DNA from: G963664585 sp963664585 | Lineage (GTDB): Bacteria > Bacillota > Clostridia > Oscillospirales > Ruminococcaceae | Assembly (NCBI GenBank): GCA_963664585.2 | Contig: CAXXEO010000020.1 | Coordinates: 1 to 64,000 of the forward strand | Reading direction: 5' to 3' | Length of the DNA stretch: 64,000 nt | Shown: positions 55,715 to 63,114 of the stretch, piece by piece | How positions within the stretch are numbered: the first letter of the stretch is position 1 | Layout: the number at the start of each line of letters is the position of its first letter | Notes under the pieces: generated by a model | What the model saw: only the letters and a program-made list of their open reading frames with translations | Database searches by the model: none | What the model was told of the DNA's origin: nothing | Translations under genes and position numbers: made by a program

Positions 55715-56164
55715 TCATTCTTTTTCGATCGGAAAAAACTTGAGGATGTGATTTGCCACAACCACAACTTCACCCTGTTGATTGACAATTTCGAGTTTAG
55801 CTATTGATTTCAGAGATACATGGTCGATGCTGGTGATGGTGTAAATCGATGTTACGGTATCCCCAAAATATACGGGTTTGACAAACCGCACATGATCATA
55901 TCCATACGAAACGGAGGGGAGGGGGGACCTTGCCTGAGTCTGGATTAGTGTTGAAGCAGTTGAACCGAACGCAAAGGTCAGCATGCCATGAGCAATACGG
56001 GTTTTATACTTTGTGGTGTTCATAAAGGCTTCATTCATGTGCATTTGGCTGAAATCCCCCGTGATTCCCGCAAACAAATACACATCTGACTCACTGATTG
56101 TCTTGGTAAAAGTGCAACTATCCCCGATTTCAAACGGGACTCTGGGCTGTATCATTTCTGACAT
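55715..56164 (-). CDS. MaoC-family hot-dog hydratase
   Basis: 149 aa, single hot-dog fold of the (R)-hydratase type. The hydratase 2 motif appears as FAGITGDFSQMHMNEAF, with catalytic Asp and His, followed by RIAHGMLTFAFGSTA. Usually hydrates or dehydrates acyl-CoA or related carboxylic thioesters. Start ATG follows AAGGAGAGG. First gene of the four-gene operon driven by the promoter at 56405-56433. Confidence 0.87.
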   Translation of the reverse strand: MSEMIQPRVPFEIGDSCTFTKTISESDVYLFAGITGDFSQMHMNEAFMNTTKYKTRIAHGMLTFAFGSTASTLIQTQARSPLPSVSYGYDHVRFVKPVYFGDTVTSIYTITSIDHVSLKSIAKLEIVNQQGEVVVVANHILKFFPIEKE

Positions 56165-56372
56165 TTCTGTTCCTCTCCTTTGTTTGTTAGTATGTTCGGT
56201 GCCTACTGTAGAGTTCTCGCGCCAATGATACGAAATCCTGTATAAATAGCTCTTGCCTGCAGCGGGGGAAACAGGGGCGCGATTATCATCTAATTTGGGA
56301 TTAGTATGAATGGACTTGGTTGCTCTTTTGAAAAGGCGTTATTTATTACAGTATATCGGCTAGCATCAAATT

Positions 56373-56389
56373 GTTCCGAATTATGGAAC
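56373..56389 (-). promoter_or_regulatory. Palindromic operator candidate (IclR type)
   Basis: GTTCC-gaattat-GGAAC, perfect 5-bp arms extended by near-symmetry. It lies 15-32 bp downstream of the -10, where a bound repressor would block transcription. TTCC...GGAA symmetry is common in IclR-family sites. Confidence 0.55.
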
Positions 56390-56404
56390 TAAGTTCACCA
56401 ATAC

Positions 56405-56433
56405 AGAATAATATAGTTCTTTCTATTTGTCAA
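56405..56433 (-). promoter_or_regulatory. Promoter of the MaoC-AroQ operon
   Basis: On the minus strand: perfect TTGACA (56433-56428), 17-nt spacer, TATTCT (56410-56405). The leader to the MaoC start is about 240 nt. Confidence 0.65.
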
Positions 56434-56738
56434 TTCATGTACTCCGCAAATATCTCCCTGGAATTTTGTTTATTTTACACAGCGTGAAGACCTTGCTTTT
56501 TTTGCAGAAATCGGGTTTGGACTAATTTAGGAAACTATCCATATGTAAAAGTAAAAGCCTTCCCATATCTGCCGGATTGAGTCTTTCGATGCTGCAACCC
56601 TGTTACCTCCTCCATAAAAGCATGTCGTTGTCAAATCATACGAATGTAAAATTAAATGATAATTCTGTGTCCATCCTTCGAATATGGGGGAATGCTAAGG
56701 ACAAAATCGAGTGCCAGTTAAGAAAAATTCAGCATGAA

Positions 56739-56784
56739 AAAGCGGCTCAATCAGAACTAATGTCCTGATTGAGCCGCTTTCAAT
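56739..56784 (-). terminator. Terminator of the second Fe-S aldo/keto reductase gene
   Basis: Perfect 16-bp stem AAAGCGGCTCAATCAG / CTGATTGAGCCGCTTT, T-rich on the minus-strand side. The gap 56165-56878 otherwise holds only the promoter and operator. Confidence 0.8.
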
Positions 56785-56878
56785 ATTAGGTTTGGGAAAC
56801 ATATTTCTTCAATCTGCACGGATTACTTCATCAGATCCCAAAGGAGGAAAAGCGTGGCTTTGACAGCGACCGGGTTTC

Positions 56879-57889
56879 CTATCGGAGAAAGGTTTTGTAA
56901 TCAGCATAGTTATCTCTTAACAGCTTAGGGGTATTCAGGCCATAGGGACAGTGGGAGGTACAGTGACCGCAGCTGATGCAGTTGTCGATCTTGGCCATTT
57001 CGGCCTGCCAGCCTTCTTCAAAATACTGCGCAGCGGGAGCGCGGCGAAGCAGAAGGGACATTCTCGCGCAAGTGGGAATGTCGATTCCCGCAGGGCAGGG
57101 ACGGCAGTAGCCGCATCCACGGCAGAATGAGCCGGTAAGCTCATCGCGATCCTTGTCGATGATGGACTGAAGCTCGGCTGTCATTACGGGAGGATTTTCC
57201 GCATAGCTTAAGAACTCCTCTAGTTCGTGAAGCTGTTGTATACCCCAGATGGGAAGGACATTGTCAAATTGAGACATGAACGCACTTGCAGCGCGGGAAT
57301 CGCGAATCAGCCCCCCGGATAGTGCTTTCATTGCTATGAAACCTATATTGTGCTCCTTGCAAAGCTGTGCAAGGTGAATTTCCCGGTCGTCGGCAAGGTA
57401 GCTGAAAGGGAACTGAAGGGTATCATAGAGCCCACTTAACACTGCCTCTTCTGCTACCTGAAGGCGGTGGTTAGAAATACCGATAAACCGAATTTTACCC
57501 TGGCTTTGGGCCTCAAGCATAGCCTCGTACAGTCCAGTTCCATCTCCCGGTTTTGGTACAAAGGATGGATTGTGAAATTGAAATATGTCTATGTAATCAG
57601 TTTTCATCATTTTCAGACTGGTGGCAAGATCATTCCAAAAACCTTCGACAGTGGTGGATGGGGTTTTTGTGGCGATGAAAAGGTTTTTTCTCACAGAGGA
57701 AAGAGTACGCCCGATCTTCTCTTCGCTATCGCTGTATCCCCGTGCAGTATCATAGAATAAAATATTTCCTTCATAAGCTCTTTTTAACAGTGTATCAGCC
57801 GCTTCAAAGCTTATCCGCTGCATAGGAAGAGCTCCAAAAGCATTTTTCCCAACAGTAATACCGGTTCTTCCCAGAGTAACAGATGGCAT
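56879..57889 (-). CDS. Aldo/keto reductase with C-terminal [4Fe-4S] domain
   Basis: 336 aa. The AKR barrel is shorter than usual: LGRTGITVGKNAFGALPMQR, FYDTARGYSDSEEKIG with Asp and Tyr, TKTPST with Lys, and DIFQFHNP with His. A cysteine-rich tail follows: CRGCGYCRPCPAGIDIP and CISCGHCTSHCPYGLNTP, ligands for two [4Fe-4S] clusters. Same architecture as the 19377-20510 protein but not a close copy. Substrate unknown. Neighbouring regulators suggest catabolism. Confidence 0.88.
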   Translation of the reverse strand: MPSVTLGRTGITVGKNAFGALPMQRISFEAADTLLKRAYEGNILFYDTARGYSDSEEKIGRTLSSVRKNLFIATKTPSTTVEGFWNDLATSLKMMKTDYIDIFQFHNPSFVPKPGDGTGLYEAMLEAQSQGKIRFIGISNHRLQVAEEAVLSGLYDTLQFPFSYLADDREIHLAQLCKEHNIGFIAMKALSGGLIRDSRAASAFMSQFDNVLPIWGIQQLHELEEFLSYAENPPVMTAELQSIIDKDRDELTGSFCRGCGYCRPCPAGIDIPTCARMSLLLRRAPAAQYFEEGWQAEMAKIDNCISCGHCTSHCPYGLNTPKLLRDNYADYKTFLR

Positions 57890-58116
57890 TTTGATATCCC
57901 CAATCTTTATTTATATCTATATTTTGCTACGGCGCAGGGAAAATGTCAATCCCGGTTAAAAATCGCAATCTCGTCGATTTACACTTCAGAAACAATTTAT
58001 AATACCCAGCTTCAGCATGACACAAGCTATCTTACCCAACTTAAAAGTCAATTTAACAAACTTATCAAAATAGACAATCAGATAGATGCCATACTAAATT
58101 TAGTTTAAATAGTTCT

Positions 58117-58827
58117 TTATCGTTCGTTTCTTTTTTTCGCCGCAGGTAGGAAGAGTGGGGCTGACAGAGAAGATAAAAAACGTGCACGTGCATTCTTAAC
58201 ATGAACTCTGGCGGCAGATTCTGATCCGGCAACATCGCCTTTATCAATACAGTCAAGAATGGTACGGTGCTCAGCAACCGTTTCTCTCTGTGCTTCAACC
58301 ATCCACATGGAGCGCTGGCGCAGACGCTGCAAGTGATCGTAGACATCCTTCATACTTTTACTAAGAAAACGGTTGCCACCATTTTGGACAATGATATCTT
58401 TCCATTCCTCATTTAGCATAAACAAGCGGCTTTTATCGCCACTTTCAATGCAGACGGACATATCATCAAGCATGGTGTACATATGGTTAATGGTTTTCCT
58501 GGAAATATTATTGCAGGCCAGTCGAACGGAAAGGCCTTCTAGTACCTCGCGAATATCATACATGTTCATCGCATCTTCAACCGATATGTCCCGCACATAA
58601 GTACCGCGTCTTGGCGTGTTCACTAACAGACCCTCATGCTCAAGCTGACGGAAAGCCTCACGAACTGGAGTTCGGCTTACGGCAAGACTTTCCGCGATAG
58701 CAGTTTCGATCAGCTTGTCGCCCGGCTTTAGCAGATTGCTTAAAATGGCAGCTCTTAGTGACTCAAGGACAGCCTCACGTACAGGCCTGTCACCATTGAT
58801 GACGACCTTTTCAAGAGAGTAAACCAT
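58117..58827 (-). CDS. GntR-family regulator, FadR/FCD subgroup
   Basis: 236 aa. The winged helix (about 10-75) has REAVLESLRAAILSNLLKPGDKL and AESLAVSRTPVREAFRQLEHEGLL. The FCD effector domain (about 85-225) has DIREVLEGLSVRLACNN and the metal-site histidine region AEHRTILDCIDKGD. FCD proteins usually sense small carboxylic acids. A strong palindrome overlaps its own promoter region (58858-58883). Confidence 0.93.
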   Translation of the reverse strand: MVYSLEKVVINGDRPVREAVLESLRAAILSNLLKPGDKLIETAIAESLAVSRTPVREAFRQLEHEGLLVNTPRRGTYVRDISVEDAMNMYDIREVLEGLSVRLACNNISRKTINHMYTMLDDMSVCIESGDKSRLFMLNEEWKDIIVQNGGNRFLSKSMKDVYDHLQRLRQRSMWMVEAQRETVAEHRTILDCIDKGDVAGSESAARVHVKNARARFLSSLSAPLFLPAAKKRNER

Positions 58828-58857
58828 TTTAGATCATCCTTTCTCTTATTTAAAACG

Positions 58858-58883
58858 GTATACAATAATCAAATATTGTATAC
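58858..58883 (-). promoter_or_regulatory. GntR/FCD operator, perfect inverted repeat
   Basis: GTATACAATA-atcaaa-TATTGTATAC, 10-bp perfect arms. Each arm carries the GTATAC half-site seen in FadR-type operators. It is about 30 bp upstream of the gntR start and likely autoregulatory. Confidence 0.7.
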
Positions 58884-58990
58884 AAATATAATATTTGATT
58901 TATTTACAGATGGCAATAGGGCATGGAAAAAACAGCATAATGCTAATAAGTTACTCAAAAACTAGTTTCTTATTACAAATAAATTTGATA

Positions 58991-59094
58991 TATAGTTGAT
59001 TAACTTGAAAACGAGCTTGTGATTTCTTCCCCCGCCGAAGGCGGGGGAAGAAAATGACGTTTTATATAGCCAGTTTTTAAGTTAACTGGCTATA
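58991..59094 (+). repeat. 106-bp element, copy 15 (forward)
   Basis: Full copy, 104 bp. It lies between gntR (-) and the racemase (+), in a 447-bp gap with no gene. Confidence 0.9.
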
Positions 59095-59274
59095 AAAAAG
59101 TATCAATGAATCAAATTATCTTGACGTATTCTGCTTCAATGATTTAAATACTGTCTTTCCTATAAATACGTGCATATGGTATGATAGAAATATTAAAGTA
59201 AAAATTGAAGGAAAAACCGATTGTAAAAATGTATGTGACTTATCTGTAAATAAAAATAAAGTAAGGGAATGAAT

Positions 59275-59979
59275 ATGAAAAAGGTTATTGGCATCATTGG
59301 GGGTATGGGCCCCTTGGCGACAGTCGATCTTTTCAAGAAAATTGTCTCAATGACAAAGGCGGATTCTGACCAGGAGCATCTTCGCGTCTGTATAGACAGC
59401 AATACAGATATACCCGACAGAACCAAAGCAATTCTTCATGGGGGAATTGATCCAGTGGATGAAATACTGCGATCTGCGCAACGGCTTGAATCAGCGGGAG
59501 CGGATGTTTTGATCATGCCTTGCAATACTGCCCATTATTTTTATGACAGGTTGACCGCTGCTACGTCGCTGCCCATCCTTAATATGCTGGAGGAAACTGC
59601 GAAGGAGATTGTCCGACAGGGAATTGGCACCGTGGGGCTTCTGGCCACTGACGGAACCATCCAATCGGGCGTGTATGATCATATTCTGCAAAAATATGAA
59701 ATCAAGGTGCTCAAACCATCCGATGAAGATCAGCGCCATATTATGGATATCATTTATAAAGGGGTAAAAGCCTCAAATGCTCAGTTGGATATCACAGGCT
59801 TTCTACATGCACTTGATAAACTTGAGGCCGCTGGTGCAGAAGCATTGGTTCTTGGCTGCACTGAACTGCCTATCGCCTTCGTGATGTTTGATATAAAGAA
59901 AAAGGTTGTTGATCCCACTGCGGTACTTGCTTCTGCGGCGATTCTGTTTGCAGGCGGAGAGATTCGAAAAAGTGAGTGA
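59275..59979 (+). CDS. Aspartate/glutamate racemase family protein
   Basis: Cofactor-independent two-cysteine racemase, 234 aa. It has KKVIGIIGGMGPLATVDLF, the first catalytic Cys in IMPCNTAHYFYD, and the second in LVLGCTELPIAF. The start at 59275 is 8 nt after AAGGG; ATG 59269 is only 2 nt away. Might be an aspartate racemase or a hydantoin/maleate relative. Asp racemase is the best guess. Confidence 0.85.
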   Translation: MKKVIGIIGGMGPLATVDLFKKIVSMTKADSDQEHLRVCIDSNTDIPDRTKAILHGGIDPVDEILRSAQRLESAGADVLIMPCNTAHYFYDRLTAATSLPILNMLEETAKEIVRQGIGTVGLLATDGTIQSGVYDHILQKYEIKVLKPSDEDQRHIMDIIYKGVKASNAQLDITGFLHALDKLEAAGAEALVLGCTELPIAFVMFDIKKKVVDPTAVLASAAILFAGGEIRKSE

Positions 59980-59998
59980 TCACGCTGTATAATAGAGA

Positions 59999-60033
59999 AA
60001 AGGAAATGCCGTCCTTCGGGCGGCATTTCCTTT
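59999..60033 (+). terminator. Terminator of the racemase gene
   Basis: Stem AAAGGAAATGCCG / CGGCATTTCCTTT around a TCCTTCGGG loop. The rest of the gap 59980-60426 is AT-rich without a gene, apart from a 106-bp element. Confidence 0.75.
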
Positions 60034-60304
60034 GGGTCGGTCACCCGCAAACACTATAGTTGGCAGTATTTATGGAAAATATATCCAATTAGTATAGAAC
60101 AAGCCAGCGCCTGATCCATTTTTGCATTCCAAATATGGTATAATATGGAATCAAAATTCCAGCCGCAACCATATGATAGCAACAATATTCTTGGTTTGAT
60201 TAACATAGTAAGCATATCCATATATTTATATACAGAAAAGCATTTAACAGAGCTTAATAGCAATTTGAATGCAGTCAGTATCAGTTTCATAATGATATGA
60301 ATGA

Positions 60305-60410
60305 TATAGCCAATTAACTTAAAAAGTGGCTATATATAAAACGTTATTTTCTTTCCTCGCCTTCGGCGGGGGAAGAAATCACAAGCTTATTTTCAAGTTA
60401 ATCAACTATA
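60305..60410 (-). repeat. 106-bp element, copy 16 (reverse)
   Basis: Full copy with degraded core (CTTTCCTCGCC). It ends 5 bp before the GGGAG of the next gene, so it forms the end of that gene's leader. Confidence 0.88.
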
Positions 60411-60426
60411 AAAATGGGAGTGCAAA

Positions 60427-61248
60427 ATGAGTAAATTTATTTGTCCAGTTTGCGGCAGGGAACTAATCACCAATTTTAAAAGTGTGTGTTGCGAGAACAA
60501 TCATAATTTTGATATTGCGAAAAGCGGCTATGTAAATTTGCTTTTGTCTCAGCAAATAAAGTCCAAGCGCCACGGAGACGACAAACTGATGGTTCGATCA
60601 AGACAAGATTTTTTAAACAAAGGATATTACGATTCGCTTTTAAATAATGTTTTGAAAACAATCATTAAATATGCAAAAAACGGTTGCAGAATTCTTGATG
60701 CCGGCTGTGGTGAATGCTGGTACACTGCGAATATTTACAAATATTTGATCAAGAACCAGATAAAACCTGAAGTGCTGGCAATTGATATCTCCAAGGATGC
60801 TCTTGCTGCGGGAGCTAAACGTAATCGGGAAATAGAACTTGCGGTTGCCAGTGTGTTTAGTCTTCCTGTCAAAGAAGAGTCTTGTGATATACTCATCTCT
60901 TTTTTTGCCCCTTTTTGCGGCGGTGAGTTTACTCGTGTTCTCAAAAAAGATGGTGTTATGATCCGGGTGATCCCACTTCAAAAGCATTTATGGAGCTTAA
61001 AAAAAGCAGTTTATGAAAACCCCTATGAAAATGAGGTTGAAAGCTATATTCTTGATGGATTTGAACTTTTGGAAAATCAGGAAGTTCGGGAGAGCATTCA
61101 TCTTTCCTGTCATGAAGATATTTCTCGCGTTTTTACAATGACGCCCTATTATTATAAAACAAGTGCAGAAGATCAAAGAAAATTACAAGACCTTTCTGCA
61201 CTGGAAACAGAAATTGAATTTGGAATACTGACTTACCGCAAAAAGTAA
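60427..61248 (+). CDS. rlmA: 23S rRNA (guanine-N1)-methyltransferase, RlmA family
   Basis: Methylates N1 of a guanine in helix 35 of 23S rRNA (E. coli G745; the Gram-positive sister enzyme uses G748). 273 aa. The N-terminal zinc finger has CPVCGREL and CCENNHNFDIAKSGYVNLLL. The SAM-binding motif is ILDAGCGECWYTANIY, then AIDISKDAL and FFAPFCGGEFTRVLKKDG. The ATG lies after GGGAG. Confidence 0.88.
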   Translation: MSKFICPVCGRELITNFKSVCCENNHNFDIAKSGYVNLLLSQQIKSKRHGDDKLMVRSRQDFLNKGYYDSLLNNVLKTIIKYAKNGCRILDAGCGECWYTANIYKYLIKNQIKPEVLAIDISKDALAAGAKRNREIELAVASVFSLPVKEESCDILISFFAPFCGGEFTRVLKKDGVMIRVIPLQKHLWSLKKAVYENPYENEVESYILDGFELLENQEVRESIHLSCHEDISRVFTMTPYYYKTSAEDQRKLQDLSALETEIEFGILTYRKK

Positions 61249-61318
61249 TGGCGAAATTTGCTTAAGACTTTTACGGGGCAGAGAACGGATCATCTCTTAC
61301 GACTATTTTGCAAAGTGA

Positions 61319-61358
61319 AAACCTCCTATATCGACCATTTAAGGCGTTGTAGGAGGTA
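61319..61358 (+). terminator. Probable terminator of rlmA
   Basis: AAACCTCCTA and TAGGAGGT arms followed by ATTATATTTAAT. The U-run is weak. Confidence 0.45.
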
Positions 61359-61371
61359 TTATATTTAATGG

Positions 61372-61477
61372 TATAGTTGATTAACTTGAAAACAAGCTTG
61401 TGATTTCTTCCCCCGCCGAAGGCGGGGGAAGAAAATGACGTTTTATAACTAGCCAGTTTTTAAGTTAATTGGCTATA
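61372..61477 (+). repeat. 106-bp element, copy 17 (forward)
   Basis: Full copy between the converging rlmA and NUDIX genes. A short ACTACCA/TGGTAGT hairpin abuts its right end. Confidence 0.9.
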
Positions 61478-61511
61478 CTACCAAAAAAGTGGTAGTTACT
61501 CCATTCTGATT

Positions 61512-62036
61512 TCACTCATTTCGCGCAATGGCGCCAGGACATCTCCTCATTTCAAACAGCGTTTCAATGAAATGACGGTGATATGGAATAAATATACCCT
61601 CGTCAAGCATATTTAACACTTCACTTTTATTTGCCCATTTAACACGCTGAACTTCTTCATACTGAAGAGTTAATTCACGAATGTCGAGATTGTTTTCTAA
61701 TAAATAGTAGTCATCAAACCCAAATCTAAAATTAACCGTTATAAAAGGACGCTCATTGGTCAAGTCGACTTTGAAACCGATTTCCTCAAATAGTTCGCGC
61801 TCTGCTGCTGTTTGGCTTTTCTCTCCAGCAAGTGCACTTCCACCAACAGTTATATCCCACATATTTGGCCAACCTTCTTTGAACGGCTGTCTCTGTTGGA
61901 CAAGCATCTCATCCTTAGAATTGAAAATGCAAATATGCACCACAAGATGAAAATCATTGATTAAGAACTGGCTTCCACGCTCCATTGTTCGCCCTGTTCT
62001 AATACGTTCTTTATCATAAATATCCCATAATTCCAT
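61512..62036 (-). CDS. NUDIX hydrolase
   Basis: 174 aa, similar to the IPP-isomerase/YfcD-like NUDIX group. It has MELWDIYDKERIRTG, FHLVVHICIFNSKDEMLVQQR and WPNMWDITVGG. The Nudix box is G-SALAGEKSQTAAERELFEE, with the Arg-Glu-x-x-Glu-Glu metal ligands. Likely hydrolyses a nucleoside diphosphate derivative. The substrate cannot be named. Confidence 0.88.
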   Translation of the reverse strand: MELWDIYDKERIRTGRTMERGSQFLINDFHLVVHICIFNSKDEMLVQQRQPFKEGWPNMWDITVGGSALAGEKSQTAAERELFEEIGFKVDLTNERPFITVNFRFGFDDYYLLENNLDIRELTLQYEEVQRVKWANKSEVLNMLDEGIFIPYHRHFIETLFEMRRCPGAIARNE

Positions 62037-62126
62037 ATTTCATTACCTTCTCAGAATTTTATTTAGACGTACAGATATTTTACCATGTAAATGGAAATGA
62101 TGGAATAACTATCCTTTGAATTCGTA

Positions 62127-62870
62127 TTAAATGTTAGTTACAAATGTAAGAAATCCGGATGCAGCCAAAAAAATATATATAATTTTTTTCAGTTGATCAA
62201 TATTAATTTTGTCTATGATCTTTGTTCCAATGGTTTGTCCTATCCAAATACCAATCATACCCGGTATGATGAGCGGTAAAATGTCTATTGTTAAAATACC
62301 ATTTATCGCACGCAAAACGGTGTTATATAGACCAGTAACGAAAAAAAATATCTGTATTGTGGCGAGGTATTTCATCTTGTCATCGTCTGCAGCCGCAAGA
62401 AAATAAAGCACCATTGGCGGCCCGCCAATTCCAAATAATCCGCTTGCCATTCCTGATATGCTTGAACAAACCGCGGCAGTTCCAAACGTCGGCTTCAGCT
62501 TAATTCGATTTGCGAAAAAGATGAAATATATGGCAACCGCAATCAGGAACAGCCCAAAATAAGCCTTGAGCCCACTCACATTCACCTTGGTCGAAAAGTT
62601 TATTGTGATACCACTCACAACAACATAGAATACTAAAGGCAGTGCTACGATCTTCAAGTCAACATGTCTGCGATACTTCCACGTTAAAGTCAAGCTTAAT
62701 AACAACGTGATAATCGTAGATAATGCCGAAGACTGTAAAAGTGGTATAAACAGCGGAAAAAATAACATGACAAATATTCCGCCGCCAAACCCAGTGGTTG
62801 TCTGTATCAATCCCGCACCGATTGCGGGAAGAAATACAAACAGCATTAACAAAAGACTCGATTTTTCCAT
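62127..62870 (-). CDS. TauE/SafE-family sulfite/organosulfonate exporter-like permease
   Basis: 247 aa with about eight hydrophobic helices. Two family halves carry the repeat motif: AIGAGLIQTTTGFGGGIFVM and ISGMASGLFGIGGPPMVLYF. The start is probably the ATG at 62870, with GAGGG upstream; the frame is open to 62972. Substrates in this family include sulfite, sulfoacetate and other small anions. Confidence 0.85.
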   Translation of the reverse strand: MEKSSLLLMLFVFLPAIGAGLIQTTTGFGGGIFVMLFFPLFIPLLQSSALSTIITLLLSLTLTWKYRRHVDLKIVALPLVFYVVVSGITINFSTKVNVSGLKAYFGLFLIAVAIYFIFFANRIKLKPTFGTAAVCSSISGMASGLFGIGGPPMVLYFLAAADDDKMKYLATIQIFFFVTGLYNTVLRAINGILTIDILPLIIPGMIGIWIGQTIGTKIIDKINIDQLKKIIYIFLAASGFLTFVTNI

Positions 62871-63114
62871 CTGTATAGTTCCCTCAATTCGTATTTCCAC
62901 TACAAGTATTTTCATTGTATCAACATGATGAGACAAGATCAATGGCAGTACAGAAAATATTATGTAATACAAAATCTTATGTAAATCGTATCGTTTTTTC
63001 GCCTCTATTACCGTTTGAATTTATAACACGTATAAATCTTTGATTGTTAATTTACCAGGTTATATCCAGATTTTATGAAATCCATTTCTTTATATAGGAA
63101 ATACAGCCCCAAAT

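Noticed and set aside
56577..56768. A 63-codon plus-strand frame
   Set aside because: No ribosome site; its end lies in the terminator of the neighbouring minus-strand gene.
60054..60290. A 78-codon minus-strand frame
   Set aside because: AT-rich, no ribosome site, no recognisable family.
1590..61477. The repeats as a CRISPR array
   Set aside because: Copies are kilobases apart, in both orientations, with no regular spacers and no cas genes.
1590..61477. The 106-bp elements as ordinary Rho-independent terminators
   Set aside because: They lack a U-run after the core hairpin, occur upstream of promoters and in divergent gaps, and real terminators lie beside several of them.
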